Shown here: positions 52,763-60,810 of the stretch, piece by piece
Position numbering within the stretch: the first letter of the stretch is position 1
Layout of the letters: each line of letters starts with the position of its first letter
Assembly (NCBI RefSeq): GCF_030519475.1
Contig: NZ_JAUMKD010000002.1
Coordinates: 1,049,501-1,113,500, forward strand
Length of the DNA: 64,000 bases
Source: Micromonospora sp. C28SCA-DRY-2
Lineage (GTDB): Bacteria; Actinomycetota; Actinomycetes; Mycobacteriales; Micromonosporaceae
Reading direction: 5' to 3'
The notes under the pieces: generated by a model
Told to the model about the DNA's origin: nothing
Seen by the model: the letters and a program-made list of their open reading frames with translations, nothing else
The model's database searches: none
Position numbers and translations under genes: made by a program

Positions 52763-52978
52763 CTGAGCACCGCTTCCGAAGTCGGCCTGGACGCCGCGCC
52801 CGAGCTGGCCGGCGCCGAGGACAGGACCGTCAAGAAGCTCAGGCACCGCCGGCAGCGCCGCATCGCGAAGGCCCTGCTGTACGCGGCCCTGATCGTCGCC
52901 GCCCTGTTCATCCTGGCCGAGCCCTGGCTGCTGCTGCCCGTCGGCATCGCCGCCGTCGCCGTCTCGCTGTGGGACTGA
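52763..52978 (+). CDS. Small membrane protein, probable CTG start
   Basis: A 71-residue protein: acidic N-terminus (STASEVGLDAAPELAGAED), basic stretch (KKLRHRRQRRIAKA) and a membrane region (about residues 42-70, LLYAALIVAALFILAEPWLL then LPVGIAAVAVSLW). No homologue recognised. The start was set at CTG 52763 because it sits 18 nt after the operator and 5 nt after GAGGAGGAAG, exactly like the two upstream genes. In-frame GTG 52727 would place the start inside the operator, and GTG 52745 has no ribosome site. Confidence 0.6.
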   Translation: MSTASEVGLDAAPELAGAEDRTVKKLRHRRQRRIAKALLYAALIVAALFILAEPWLLLPVGIAAVAVSLWD

Positions 52979-52989
52979 CCGGAACCGCC

Positions 52990-53070
52990 ATGGACGTCAA
53001 CCGCAACGCCCAGATCGTCGTCGACGCCCCCCTCCACACCGCGTTGCGGCTGCACACGCCGACCCCCTGA
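52990..53070 (+). pseudogene. Remnant of an SRPBCC paralogue
   Basis: A 26-codon frame beginning MDVNRNAQIVVDAPLHTALR and ending in PTP-stop. It matches the SRPBCC protein segment VDVDRDAQVIVDLS... APLAAVWQLHT with a small internal deletion, and stops where that domain would continue. It looks like a decayed duplicate that ended up as the last piece of the TetR-controlled cluster. Confidence 0.65.
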
Positions 53071-53075
53071 CAGCC

Positions 53076-53108
53076 TCCGGCGCCCACGGCACCGCCGTGG
53101 GCGCCGGA
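53076..53108 (+). terminator. Strong hairpin terminator closing the TetR regulon cluster
   Basis: A perfect 15-bp stem (53076-53090 with 53094-53108) and a 3-nt loop, 5 bp after the remnant stop. It is followed 38 bp later by the island's left repeat. Confidence 0.8.
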
Positions 53109-53146
53109 CCGTTCAGAGACGCAGGTCAGGGGCCATACCGGCGCGC

Positions 53147-53160
53147 TACTTCCAGCGGAA
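53147..53160. repeat. Left attachment-site repeat of the island
   Basis: TACTTCCAGCGGAA, identical to 60812-60825. Read on the minus strand it encodes FRWK-like codons and a stop (TAG), a displaced copy of the 3' end of the Smr gene. Confidence 0.7.
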
Positions 53161-53248
53161 CTGCGTGAACAGGAGCGGACCAGCCCGTTGACCTGCGACG
53201 CAACGGCAACCCACGATCGCGGGAACAGATCGGGCACAACTCGGCCCA

Positions 53249-53620
53249 TCACCGCGCCACCGCCAGCCGAGCGCCAGACAGCGCCGCGTCGACCAGGTTC
53301 CGCGTCCGATCGACCGCTTCTGGCCACTCCCCCGCATACGTGTTCAGGGTGATGATCGGCGTTGCGTGCCCCAACGCCGTCTGAACCGTCTTCACGCTTG
53401 CCCCGCCGTGGATCAGCAACGTGGCGAAGTAGTGCCGCAGACCGTGGTAGCCGAACCCCTCCGGCACCCCATCGACCGCTTCCACGGCCTTCTTCCACGG
53501 GTATGCCCACCCGGTTCGCTGGATCGGGTTGCTCCGGCCGCTCGTGAACAACAGCTTCGCCGTGCGAGTCACCGGTTTGCGTGGGTTCGTCTCATCAAGG
53601 CGGCCCGCAACGGGCCGCAC
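53249..53620 (-). pseudogene. C-terminal fragment of a tyrosine-type site-specific integrase
   Basis: Up to 123 residues of the catalytic domain: LLFTSGRSNPIQRTGW, then YHGLRHYFATLLIHGGASVK with the H-x-L-R-H box, the second His in LGHATP and the nucleophile Tyr in TLNTYAGEWPE. The N-terminal arm-binding and core-binding domains and the first catalytic Arg are missing; the DNA upstream of 53620 is unrelated GC-rich sequence. It lies 89 bp inside the left repeat, the normal place for the integrase of such an island. Confidence 0.8.
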
Positions 53621-54211
53621 GCGCCGCCGCCTGGGCGCGCGCCGGCCGCTGCCGCTGTCGCTCTGCGGCCGTCACGCCTGACGCCCGGCGGCTGGCGCGG
53701 ACAGCGGGAAGCCCGGAGGGCCGCCGCAGAACGACAGACCGTTGATCGGTGGGGTGGTGGTGCTGGCAGCCGGCCGGGCCGCGCGGCCACGAGCCCGCGC
53801 GGCGTAGGGGAGCGGACGCCGGCCGCGACGGCGAACTGACGGCGGTCGCGGAGTTGCGGTTACTGCGCCTCCGGCGGGGGCGCTCCGGCTCCAGGATGGC
53901 CGGGGCTCCGCTGGCGGGTCACGGTCCGTGGGCGGTGACGCAGGGCCACCCCGCCTGCCACCGACCCGAGCAAGCCGAGCAGACCACCGCCCGACCCGCC
54001 AGCGTCCGAACATGCGTCAAGGTCCGCTTGACGTGGCGGGCCGGGCGGCGGCCCGCTCCCCAGGAGGGCGGGTCGGCGGCAGACAGTGAGGATGGTGGGG
54101 TAGGTCGCCGGGTTGGTCTGACTCACCGGCAGACCGACGGATACTGTCCTCATCCCGATTCGTCGGCCAGCCCGGTGGCCCCGGCAGCTGCATGTCACCG
54201 GTCAGGCGTCG
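53621..54211. other. Region without recognisable gene between integrase fragment and IS110 element
   Basis: 590 bp, GC-rich, with no supported coding frame. It probably contains debris of the island's lost integrase/transfer segment and possibly the outer left end of the IS110 element. Confidence 0.4.
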
Positions 54212-55395
54212 TGACCTGATAGGAGCCTGTGCGAGAGGCGCCCACCACTGTGTTGTCCGCACCGCCTGACCGGTGACGTGTCCACGTGTTCTCGACGCAT
54301 ACGAGAAAGGCGGACCTCACCAGCATGGCAGCCAAGAAGCGATCGGTCATCGGTGGTGTCGACACCCACCGCGATACCCACCACGCCGCCGTGATCGACA
54401 GCACCGGCGGGCTCCTGGCCGACCACGAGTTCCCGGCCACCGCCGCTGGTTATGCGGACTTGCTGGCCTGGATGCGCTCCTTCGGCCGCCTGGTCGCGAT
54501 CGGGGTAGAGGGCACCGGCAGCTACGGGGCGGGCCTGGCCCGGCACCTGGCCTGCCACAAGGTCACCGTCGTTGAGGTCGACCGCCCTGACCGCAGGACC
54601 CGCCGGACCAAGGGCAAGTCCGACCCCATCGACGCCATCGCCGCTGCCCGGGCCACTCTCGCCGGCACCGCCATGGGCACGCCGAAGACCCGCACCGGAG
54701 CCGTGGAAGCCATCCGCGCCCTACGAGTGGCCCGCCAGGGGGCGGTCAAGGCCCGCACCGCTGCGATCAATCAGATGCGCGGCCTGGTCACCGCCGCCCC
54801 CGAAAGTCTGCGAGCCCAGCTGACAAAGCTCAGCGCCGCAGTCCTGGTCAGCCGCTGCACCGCTCTGACCGTCGACCCGACCAGGCTCAACGACCCGGAA
54901 CAAGCCACCACTGCTGCGCTGGCCGGACTCGCCCGACGAGTCAGCACCCTGACCGAGGAGATCACCACCCTCGACCGACAGCTGACACCGCTGGTCCGCC
55001 AGGCAGCACCACGCACCAGCGCCCTATTCGGCGTCGGCACCGACGTCGCCGCCCAACTGCTCACCACCGCCGGCGACAACCCCGACCGGCTGCGCTCGGA
55101 AGCAGCACTGGCCCACCTCTGCGGCGCAGCACCCATCCCCGCCAGCTCCGGACGAGTGCGCCGCCACCGCCTCCACCGCGGAGGCGACCGCGGCGCCAAC
55201 CACGCCCTCCACACCATCGCCCTCTGCCGCCTGCGCTACGACCCACGCACCCGCGCCTACCAGCACCGACGCACCACGGAAGGCCTCAGCAAGCAAGAGA
55301 TCCTCCGCTGCCTCAAGCGCTACATCGTCCGCGACGTCTACACCGCCCTACGAGCCGACTTCGCCGCCCTCGCCCCTTGACCTCCATAGGAGCAT
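54212..55395 (+). mobile_element. IS110-family insertion sequence
   Basis: The transposase gene is flanked by the related sequences TGACCTGATAGGAGC (54212-54226) and TGACCTCCATAGGAGC (55378-55393), as direct not inverted repeats, typical of IS110 ends. The right end begins at the transposase stop; the non-coding left end is ~100 bp or more, where IS110-group elements encode the bridge RNA. Exact ends are uncertain by several bases. Confidence 0.7.
54325..55380 (+). CDS. IS110-family transposase (bridge-RNA-type recombinase)
   Basis: A 351-residue intact recombinase. The N-terminal RuvC-like DEDD domain has D13 (GGVDTHRDTHH), E62 (GVEGTGSYG) and D100/D103 (KSDPIDAIAAARA). The coiled coil lies around 200-240. 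The C-terminal Tnp domain has LFGVGTDVAAQLLTTAGDNP and the catalytic-Ser motif PIPASSGRVRRHRLHRGGDR, ending EILRCLKRYIVRDVYTAL. ATG 54325 was preferred to an upstream frame extension because relatives begin just before the first catalytic Asp. Confidence 0.92.
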   Translation: MAAKKRSVIGGVDTHRDTHHAAVIDSTGGLLADHEFPATAAGYADLLAWMRSFGRLVAIGVEGTGSYGAGLARHLACHKVTVVEVDRPDRRTRRTKGKSDPIDAIAAARATLAGTAMGTPKTRTGAVEAIRALRVARQGAVKARTAAINQMRGLVTAAPESLRAQLTKLSAAVLVSRCTALTVDPTRLNDPEQATTAALAGLARRVSTLTEEITTLDRQLTPLVRQAAPRTSALFGVGTDVAAQLLTTAGDNPDRLRSEAALAHLCGAAPIPASSGRVRRHRLHRGGDRGANHALHTIALCRLRYDPRTRAYQHRRTTEGLSKQEILRCLKRYIVRDVYTALRADFAALAP

Positions 55396-55444
55396 CGGGA
55401 TGGTGTGAAATTCGCTGTCAGCAAGTCGAGAAGACGTCGTGCGG

Positions 55445-57646
55445 TCAAGGGAGCTCGAACAGGTACTTCCGGGCGAAGTCGCTCTTCAATTGATCAGCGT
55501 AGCGAGCCATCGCGGCGTTCCTCCGGCCATCGTCCAGGGCTTCAGCGGCCCTCACGCCTGCCATGATCTGACGAAAGGCTGCTTCGCCCATATTTCGTGA
55601 CAGTTGAATGCCCAAGGAACTTGGAAAAACATTGCCGAAAGTTTGGCGTGCCTGATCAACGCTTGGCGCGAAAGCCAGAAAGTTCAGCAGGAAATCCGGA
55701 CGCATGATGTACCGAGCGCCGTGGTTGGCCGCAACGAGTTCCCGCGTATGCCGCAAAATCGCGGTTTCCCTTGTCAGCCACCATGTGTTATAGCCGAATT
55801 CAGTGAGCTGTGAGGTCTCCCCATTTTGCTCACGCCGTCCGTAAACGGAACAAGCCAGAAGAGCGTCGTTTTGGGCTAGACGGAGATCCGGCTTGGTCAC
55901 TAGGAGACGTTCGGTAAGCTCATCAACTGTCGCAGCTTCCACAACCTTCTTTAAGTCATCCGTACTTTGATAGGACATGCTGAAGGTGAATTGAAGATAC
56001 CTTCTGATCTCGTCTAGTGCCTCAGGCCGATGCAGGGCGCCGTAATCACAGAACTGCTCAACAAAGGAGCGCCAGCTATCCGGAGCGGTTGTGCTCAGTA
56101 GGGGGTCAAGCTTTGCGTACAGGTACGTCCGATTGAGGATCTTCGGCGCAGCCGCGGCCATTTCCGGTGTTATCCGGTGTTCTATTGGCTGGATGTGGTT
56201 CTTGTACTCGAAGTCGCTTGCCCGCAAATGTCCTACGACCTCTTCTAGCACGGGCTGCGTAAGTATCAGCTTCGCCCCTGCCCTTGCGGCAAGAATCAAC
56301 GCGTTCCTGGTGAGGCGGTCGGGTTCTGGAAGGTAGCGCTCGCTTAAGGCTCGCACCAACAGATCGCTACCCACGAGAAGATGGAAGTCTGCCGCCATAT
56401 CTTGGAAGTACTGAACCAGCTTGGGTTCGGTGTTGAGCGTGAATAGCAGCGTGTATGTCCGAGCGAGTTTCCCCAGGTAGGATCGCTCTTCCGGGGTCGA
56501 ATCGTAGAAGCAACCGCGTACCGTTGCTAGGCATGCCACCCCTAGTTCGATCGAACGTGCACCAGAAACTCGCGCTTCCGCTAACGCATCCCGCACCGCA
56601 TCAGACATGGTCGGGTATTCTGCCGGCGCTTCTTGGCTTATGAAATGAGAGAACTCCAGTCCTTCCCGTTCAAATACCAGTTGAAAGGCTCGTAGCGTGA
56701 TATGCGCTATCGCCCGCAGGCTTTTTTCGGGCATGTCCGGGTAGTTCTTGCTTGCCCTAGCATAGAAGTCGTTAAGCACTTGCAGGCGAAGGGCTTCGTC
56801 CTTCAGGTTTTGCTGCTCGATCAGTTCCCGACTATGGAAGGGGAGACAGAATTTGCGATCTCTCCTATACCAAGTAACCTTCCGACCCCCAGGCCTACCC
56901 TTAGTCGCCAAAGACTCCAGGCGGCCCTGCGCACGCCCGGCTACAAGTGCTTTCGCCGCAGGTATTTCCGAAAGAATCTTTTGCTCGACCTCTTCTGCCG
57001 TCATGAATTTATCTTGCTCCGGATCTGTCCCCTCAAGAGCCCAGAGCACGAGGCTGTCGATGACCGAGTTGACGAGAGACTCGTTCCCGCCCCGACGGTC
57101 CAGCTCCTGCCGAAGGAAAACGTAGACCGCGGGAGAGCGAACGTTGGCGGTTGGTGTGATGAGCGTGCTGGAACCAACGTGCCTCAGGAAATCCGTAAGG
57201 TGCCGTAGGTGTTCTTCGAAAGCATTTCGGGTGTTCTTGTCGCTGTTGATATGATTGACGATATATGAAGCGTCACGAATACGGATGGTTACTCCAAGCT
57301 CCTCGCCTAGAGTATCTTCCTCTCTGTCAATATGACGGATCGAGCGAGAGGTGAGGTAGTAAAGACTCCTCGGATTACGGCCGAACTCTTTCAGGCGAGC
57401 GACAGTGTGCCGAATCTTTGCTCGGAAATCTTCTTGAACCGTTGCTTGGTAGAAGATCTCAGCCGAGCCGCCCTTCTCGTAGACTCGGTCCCCCCCGAAG
57501 GCATCGGCGCCGCCATCCTTCACACCGCCCAATGGAAAGAAGTCAGCCCCGACCACACTGGGGTAAAACTGATTGATGAAACGCTCGAACGTTGATCCGT
57601 CGACTCGGTCCAGCGCGACCCTGACAAGCTCTGTGTTGATCGCCAA
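55445..57646 (-). CDS. PDDEXK restriction-like nuclease with probable PIN domain
   Basis: A 733-residue protein starting at TTG 57646 (AGGGGG 6 bp upstream). The N-terminus (about 17-100) is Mrr-type PDDEXK-like: FERFINQFYP, LGGVKDGGADAFGG (D44, D48) and EIFYQATVQEDFRAKI (E63, Q67). The middle (170-400) is helical and unassigned. A PIN-like pattern lies in 420-625: HLLVGSDLLVRALSERYL (D428), ILTQPVLEEVVGHL (E468/469), AQNDALLACSVYG (D594) and WWLTRET. Two nuclease domains next to a DNA methyltransferase imply restriction or defence. Codon use is much less GC-rich than the neighbours. The PIN call is tentative. Confidence 0.65.
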   Translation of the reverse strand: MAINTELVRVALDRVDGSTFERFINQFYPSVVGADFFPLGGVKDGGADAFGGDRVYEKGGSAEIFYQATVQEDFRAKIRHTVARLKEFGRNPRSLYYLTSRSIRHIDREEDTLGEELGVTIRIRDASYIVNHINSDKNTRNAFEEHLRHLTDFLRHVGSSTLITPTANVRSPAVYVFLRQELDRRGGNESLVNSVIDSLVLWALEGTDPEQDKFMTAEEVEQKILSEIPAAKALVAGRAQGRLESLATKGRPGGRKVTWYRRDRKFCLPFHSRELIEQQNLKDEALRLQVLNDFYARASKNYPDMPEKSLRAIAHITLRAFQLVFEREGLEFSHFISQEAPAEYPTMSDAVRDALAEARVSGARSIELGVACLATVRGCFYDSTPEERSYLGKLARTYTLLFTLNTEPKLVQYFQDMAADFHLLVGSDLLVRALSERYLPEPDRLTRNALILAARAGAKLILTQPVLEEVVGHLRASDFEYKNHIQPIEHRITPEMAAAAPKILNRTYLYAKLDPLLSTTAPDSWRSFVEQFCDYGALHRPEALDEIRRYLQFTFSMSYQSTDDLKKVVEAATVDELTERLLVTKPDLRLAQNDALLACSVYGRREQNGETSQLTEFGYNTWWLTRETAILRHTRELVAANHGARYIMRPDFLLNFLAFAPSVDQARQTFGNVFPSSLGIQLSRNMGEAAFRQIMAGVRAAEALDDGRRNAAMARYADQLKSDFARKYLFELP

Positions 57647-57695
57647 GACAGCCCCCTAGTGCACGTTCGCTCCGACGGTGCGGCGCACTCGACGC

Positions 57696-58910
57696 TCAGC
57701 GTGCTGTTATGCCCATTTCCGGTATAAGGGCATCAAAGATTGCTAGGCCGAGCGCTGGAGGCACCGCATTGCCGATCATCGTAGCGAGCGCCCCCCTTGA
57801 AGCAACCTGCTCGAACCGGAAATAGTCAGGGAACCCCTGGATCCTCGCTGCCTCGTGAGGCGTCAAGGCACGGGGCTGGTCGGGATGCATGTAGCGCCCC
57901 TGACCGATGCTGCCGAACCCGCTGGTCACCGTCTGCGCCGGCTGATCCCAGCGCAGCCTGCCATACATGGACTTGTAAGAGTGGTTACCTTGATGGCATC
58001 GGGGCCGGAGATCATTTGGGAGGTCGAAGGCGTCGTGGTCGAGCAACCACCGCATCCTCGCAAGGTTATCCGCGCTGACGCGGGACGGCCTGTCCCAGCC
58101 CTGCGGCTCGGCGATGTCGGCTAGGTCGCCGATGGCCCAGCGGAGGTCTCTGGCGTCGACTTGGCCCAAGCCGCCTAGCAACACTGCGGGCGGCGTCATG
58201 TCTGACGTCACGGCAACGAGAACATGGCGCCGGCGGCGCTGGGCAACGCCCAGGCGGTCGAGACCTACCACCGAGTCATGGACCTGATAGCCCAGCTGTT
58301 CAAGCTGAGAGATGGTCGCGGAGACAACGTTTGCCCGGTCATGCTTAACGGCGGGTACATTCTCGATCATCACAGCCCTGGGCCTCAGGACTTCGGCCGC
58401 TCGGGCTACCCGGAGGTAAAGCTCATTCTTCGGGTCGGACCGGCGCGTGTGATTATTGAGGTCGCTATGGCCTTGGCAGGGTGGACCGGCGACGAGGGCA
58501 TGAACTGGATTCCCTACAGCGATCGCCAAAGCTTCCTCCGCTGTAGACAGGTCTGACCCCAGCGGAGCGTCCACGAGCGTCTCCACAGCAGCAAGCTGTG
58601 TGTGGGCCTTGGGAAAGTTCGCCCTGTACACGCCAACGGCTGCTTCGTCGAAGTCGACTGCAAGCCTCACATCTAGGGCGAGCCCGTGACTGGCAGCAGC
58701 TTGAGCAACACCCAGCGTAAGACCACCGCAGCCCGAAAAGAGATCAACAATGCGGAGAGGCCCGTCGCCCTCCTCGAAAGCTGGCCGCTCTACCGTCCTG
58801 AGTGGGTGAAGCGGCGACGAGCGGTGCGACGTCACAGGCCAGAGCTTACAGAGATCGTCCCAACTTCTCGAGTCTGGTCGCCCTGCTGTGACGCAAACGA
58901 GGTGAGGCAC
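57696..58910 (-). CDS. C5-cytosine DNA methyltransferase
   Basis: A 404-residue m5C methyltransferase with all main motifs: I IVDLFSGCGGLTLG (about 54-67), IV AGPPCQGHSD (catalytic Cys 145), VI IENVPAV, VIII QRRRRHVLV, IX RALTPHEAARIQGFPDYF and X MIGNAVPPALGLAIFDAL. The target-recognition region between VIII and IX is short (KSMYGRLRWDQPAQTVTSGF). The start is uncertain: GTG 58910 lies within a hairpin, GTG 58835 is the alternative. It sits between the DGQHR-type gene and the nuclease gene in one operon; probably protects host DNA from the nuclease. Confidence 0.88.
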   Translation of the reverse strand: MPHLVCVTAGRPDSRSWDDLCKLWPVTSHRSSPLHPLRTVERPAFEEGDGPLRIVDLFSGCGGLTLGVAQAAASHGLALDVRLAVDFDEAAVGVYRANFPKAHTQLAAVETLVDAPLGSDLSTAEEALAIAVGNPVHALVAGPPCQGHSDLNNHTRRSDPKNELYLRVARAAEVLRPRAVMIENVPAVKHDRANVVSATISQLEQLGYQVHDSVVGLDRLGVAQRRRRHVLVAVTSDMTPPAVLLGGLGQVDARDLRWAIGDLADIAEPQGWDRPSRVSADNLARMRWLLDHDAFDLPNDLRPRCHQGNHSYKSMYGRLRWDQPAQTVTSGFGSIGQGRYMHPDQPRALTPHEAARIQGFPDYFRFEQVASRGALATMIGNAVPPALGLAIFDALIPEMGITAR

Positions 58911-58930
58911 CTAAGCTCAGGTGCCTCACC
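58901..58930. promoter_or_regulatory. Perfect 12-bp inverted repeat between DGQHR gene and methyltransferase gene
   Basis: GGTGAGGCACCT (58901-58912) and AGGTGCCTCACC (58919-58930), 6-nt loop, 5 bp after the DGQHR-gene stop. It overlaps the first possible methyltransferase start (58910). It may be a terminator/attenuator or an operator; C5 methyltransferases are known to regulate their own genes. Confidence 0.65.
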
Positions 58931-58935
58931 TCGGT

Positions 58936-60228
58936 CTACTGCAGTTCCCCCATCAGCATGGGCTCTTGAGCCGGAGGCGGACTGGGGCGACCTCGGATCT
59001 GGGCAGCGCTCACTGGATTGGTCCCGTCGATCGCGTCCGACACCGCGTAGCCAACCTCCTTCGGGCCGGCGACCGTCGTCACTCCCTTTGGCGTCTTCCG
59101 TGTACCGATACCATCCCAGAATCCGTCCCGCTCCCATCTGATCTCCGAGAGCATGTCAAGGAGCTGCTTCACGGTGAGGCGGGGCTTATCCGAGGCGGGC
59201 TTCATGCTGCCGAGTGTGCGATTCGCAGCGACCCCAATCCCAGCCAGGATAGCAGGGCTTCCAATCAAGAACTTGTCCCGGTTAGCGAACTGAGCAGCAA
59301 AGGTCTGAAGGACCAGGTGCGCGACGTTAGCGACTTCAGCCTTTAACGACTCGAAGTCGACGTTATCCGGCATCGGCACCGGCTTAGCACCGTACTGCAA
59401 CCCGGCCCGGCCGTACAGCGTCGTGACCACCAAGGTCCGAAGGGCGGAAAGCGTGATCCACTCTGGCGCGTTCTTCCCGACCTGTCTGCTCTGCTGCATC
59501 ACCACCGCTGAGGTAGGTGTCCTCTGCCCGCTTGGGTGCTGGATCGCCATGGCCATCACCGCTCGGACGATCTGCGTTGCAGGATCGCGCTGGTCCTTGG
59601 CGATTGCCTCGTTCACGTTAACCTTCGCGCCCAGCACGTTGCGCTCGTAGAACAACGCCTGAAGGTCATCAACGGTCAAGCCGTGATGGATTTCAACGGG
59701 CACTCGAACATTCTCAAGAATTTCTTCCTCAATCAGCCCGGCCCGACTGAGCTCCCAAACCTTGTTGGTTACGAGCTGCCAGGCTGCGCGCTGCGTCTCA
59801 CCGTCCACAGCAAGGAAGTAGCGGCTATAAGGAATTGCGACCCTAGCGGTGCCGTCACTCGGGTTTGGAACGACCGTAAGTTTCGACGTCGTGCCCAGGC
59901 AAATCGGCGGCGTGCCTCGATGCTTGCTCTTCTGGACCCGCTCCGCAATAAAATCCGCGTACTTCGGCAAGTTCGACTTTTTCGCGCCATTGAAGTAGCG
60001 CTGGATGGTCTCCCTCTTTTCGGCGAGGTCGACCAGGGCCGGGTTCGTGAACAGCGAGTGCTGGGCTCGCTTATCCTCGAACTGCATAGGGTCGGGCACC
60101 AGCTGCAGCAGGTGCCCCAGCGCGAGGGTGGCGAGGACCTGGTGGTCGTCCACCACCAAGCACGGGATGGCCGATGCCTTGCTCGGATCGATGAACGGGG
60201 GCGGGCTCTGCCCCTGTGGCGTGGTCAC
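58936..60228 (-). CDS. DndB-like DGQHR-type protein
   Basis: A 430-residue protein starting at GTG 60228. Residues 138-150 read FLAVDGETQRAAW, an altered form of the DGQHR motif (D-G-E-T-Q-R), followed by helices including LQALFYERNVLGAKVNVNEA and KDQRDPATQIV, the pattern of DndB/DGQHR proteins (ParB-like nuclease superfamily relatives). DndB represses and tunes DNA phosphorothioation in dnd systems; DpdB carries a similar domain in deazaguanine modification. No dndACDE or dpd gene is here, so its partner should be the methyltransferase and nuclease encoded downstream. Confidence 0.65.
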   Translation of the reverse strand: MTTPQGQSPPPFIDPSKASAIPCLVVDDHQVLATLALGHLLQLVPDPMQFEDKRAQHSLFTNPALVDLAEKRETIQRYFNGAKKSNLPKYADFIAERVQKSKHRGTPPICLGTTSKLTVVPNPSDGTARVAIPYSRYFLAVDGETQRAAWQLVTNKVWELSRAGLIEEEILENVRVPVEIHHGLTVDDLQALFYERNVLGAKVNVNEAIAKDQRDPATQIVRAVMAMAIQHPSGQRTPTSAVVMQQSRQVGKNAPEWITLSALRTLVVTTLYGRAGLQYGAKPVPMPDNVDFESLKAEVANVAHLVLQTFAAQFANRDKFLIGSPAILAGIGVAANRTLGSMKPASDKPRLTVKQLLDMLSEIRWERDGFWDGIGTRKTPKGVTTVAGPKEVGYAVSDAIDGTNPVSAAQIRGRPSPPPAQEPMLMGELQ

Positions 60229-60236
60229 CTGTGACC
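60223..60236. promoter_or_regulatory. Palindrome over the DGQHR-gene start
   Basis: GGTCACCTGTGACC, 6-bp arms with a 2-bp spacer, covering the start codon at 60226-60228. A site for autorepression is plausible. Confidence 0.4.
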
Positions 60237-60326
60237 AAACCTCCCTTTCAGGTTCCGGTCCGGATCGCGGTGCCGTACGCTCTGGGTGTCAACGAGAGAG
60301 CTTGGCGAATCCCGCTAGGACTCGAG

Positions 60327-60358
60327 GGAAGCCCCAGCCAGGTCTGGCTGGGGCTTCC
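60327..60358. terminator. Perfect 15-bp hairpin near the right end of the island
   Basis: 60327-60341 pairs with 60344-60358 (loop of 2 nt); TTATT follows on the plus strand. It resembles phage-type intrinsic terminators. No gene upstream on the plus strand is recognised, so it may insulate the operon promoter or end a small RNA. Confidence 0.65.
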
Positions 60359-60810
60359 TTATTGGACCAGAACTCGGGGCCAAGCTTCAAGGACTTCCGC
60401 CTACTCGAGTAGGCCCCAGCGCTACTCAAGTGCACGCTGGGGACCCCCGGGCTCCGTGGGGTCGGGTTCGCGGAGACGGAACGAACACCAGCTCAGGCTG
60501 CTGCTGCTCCTCGAGCTTGGCTTCGGCGACCCCCTACGCGGACGCCCTGCTGAACTTTTTCAGCGGCTTCCCACGTAGTGGGACGAGCCGTCGGCCAGCC
60601 AACAAACCTCGGTGACCCGGTCGATGGCCGGCGACCTCCGTGCCGAGCTGTCAACAACCGCCACGTCGGAAATCCTGGGTTCAGGGCCGGGAACAGATCC
60701 AGCACAACCGAGCGCGAGTAGCGGCGGAAGATGCCGGAAAGTGACGGAAGGCGTTTCTGCTGGTCGGGGGCTATGTCGGCGAGGCGTAGGAGGTTAGGTA
60801 GCTGCGGCCC
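60359..60810. other. Island right-end region without recognised gene
   Basis: About 450 bp between the hairpin and the right repeat. No supported gene; excisionase or regulator genes expected here in complete elements are not seen. Contains the promoter side of the DGQHR operon at its left. Confidence 0.4.

Noticed and set aside
60240..60360. tRNA-like segment as attachment site near the right end of the island
   Set aside because: The only strong structure is a perfect 15-bp hairpin; no T-loop or acceptor pairing is present. The Smr 3' end explains the attachment site better.
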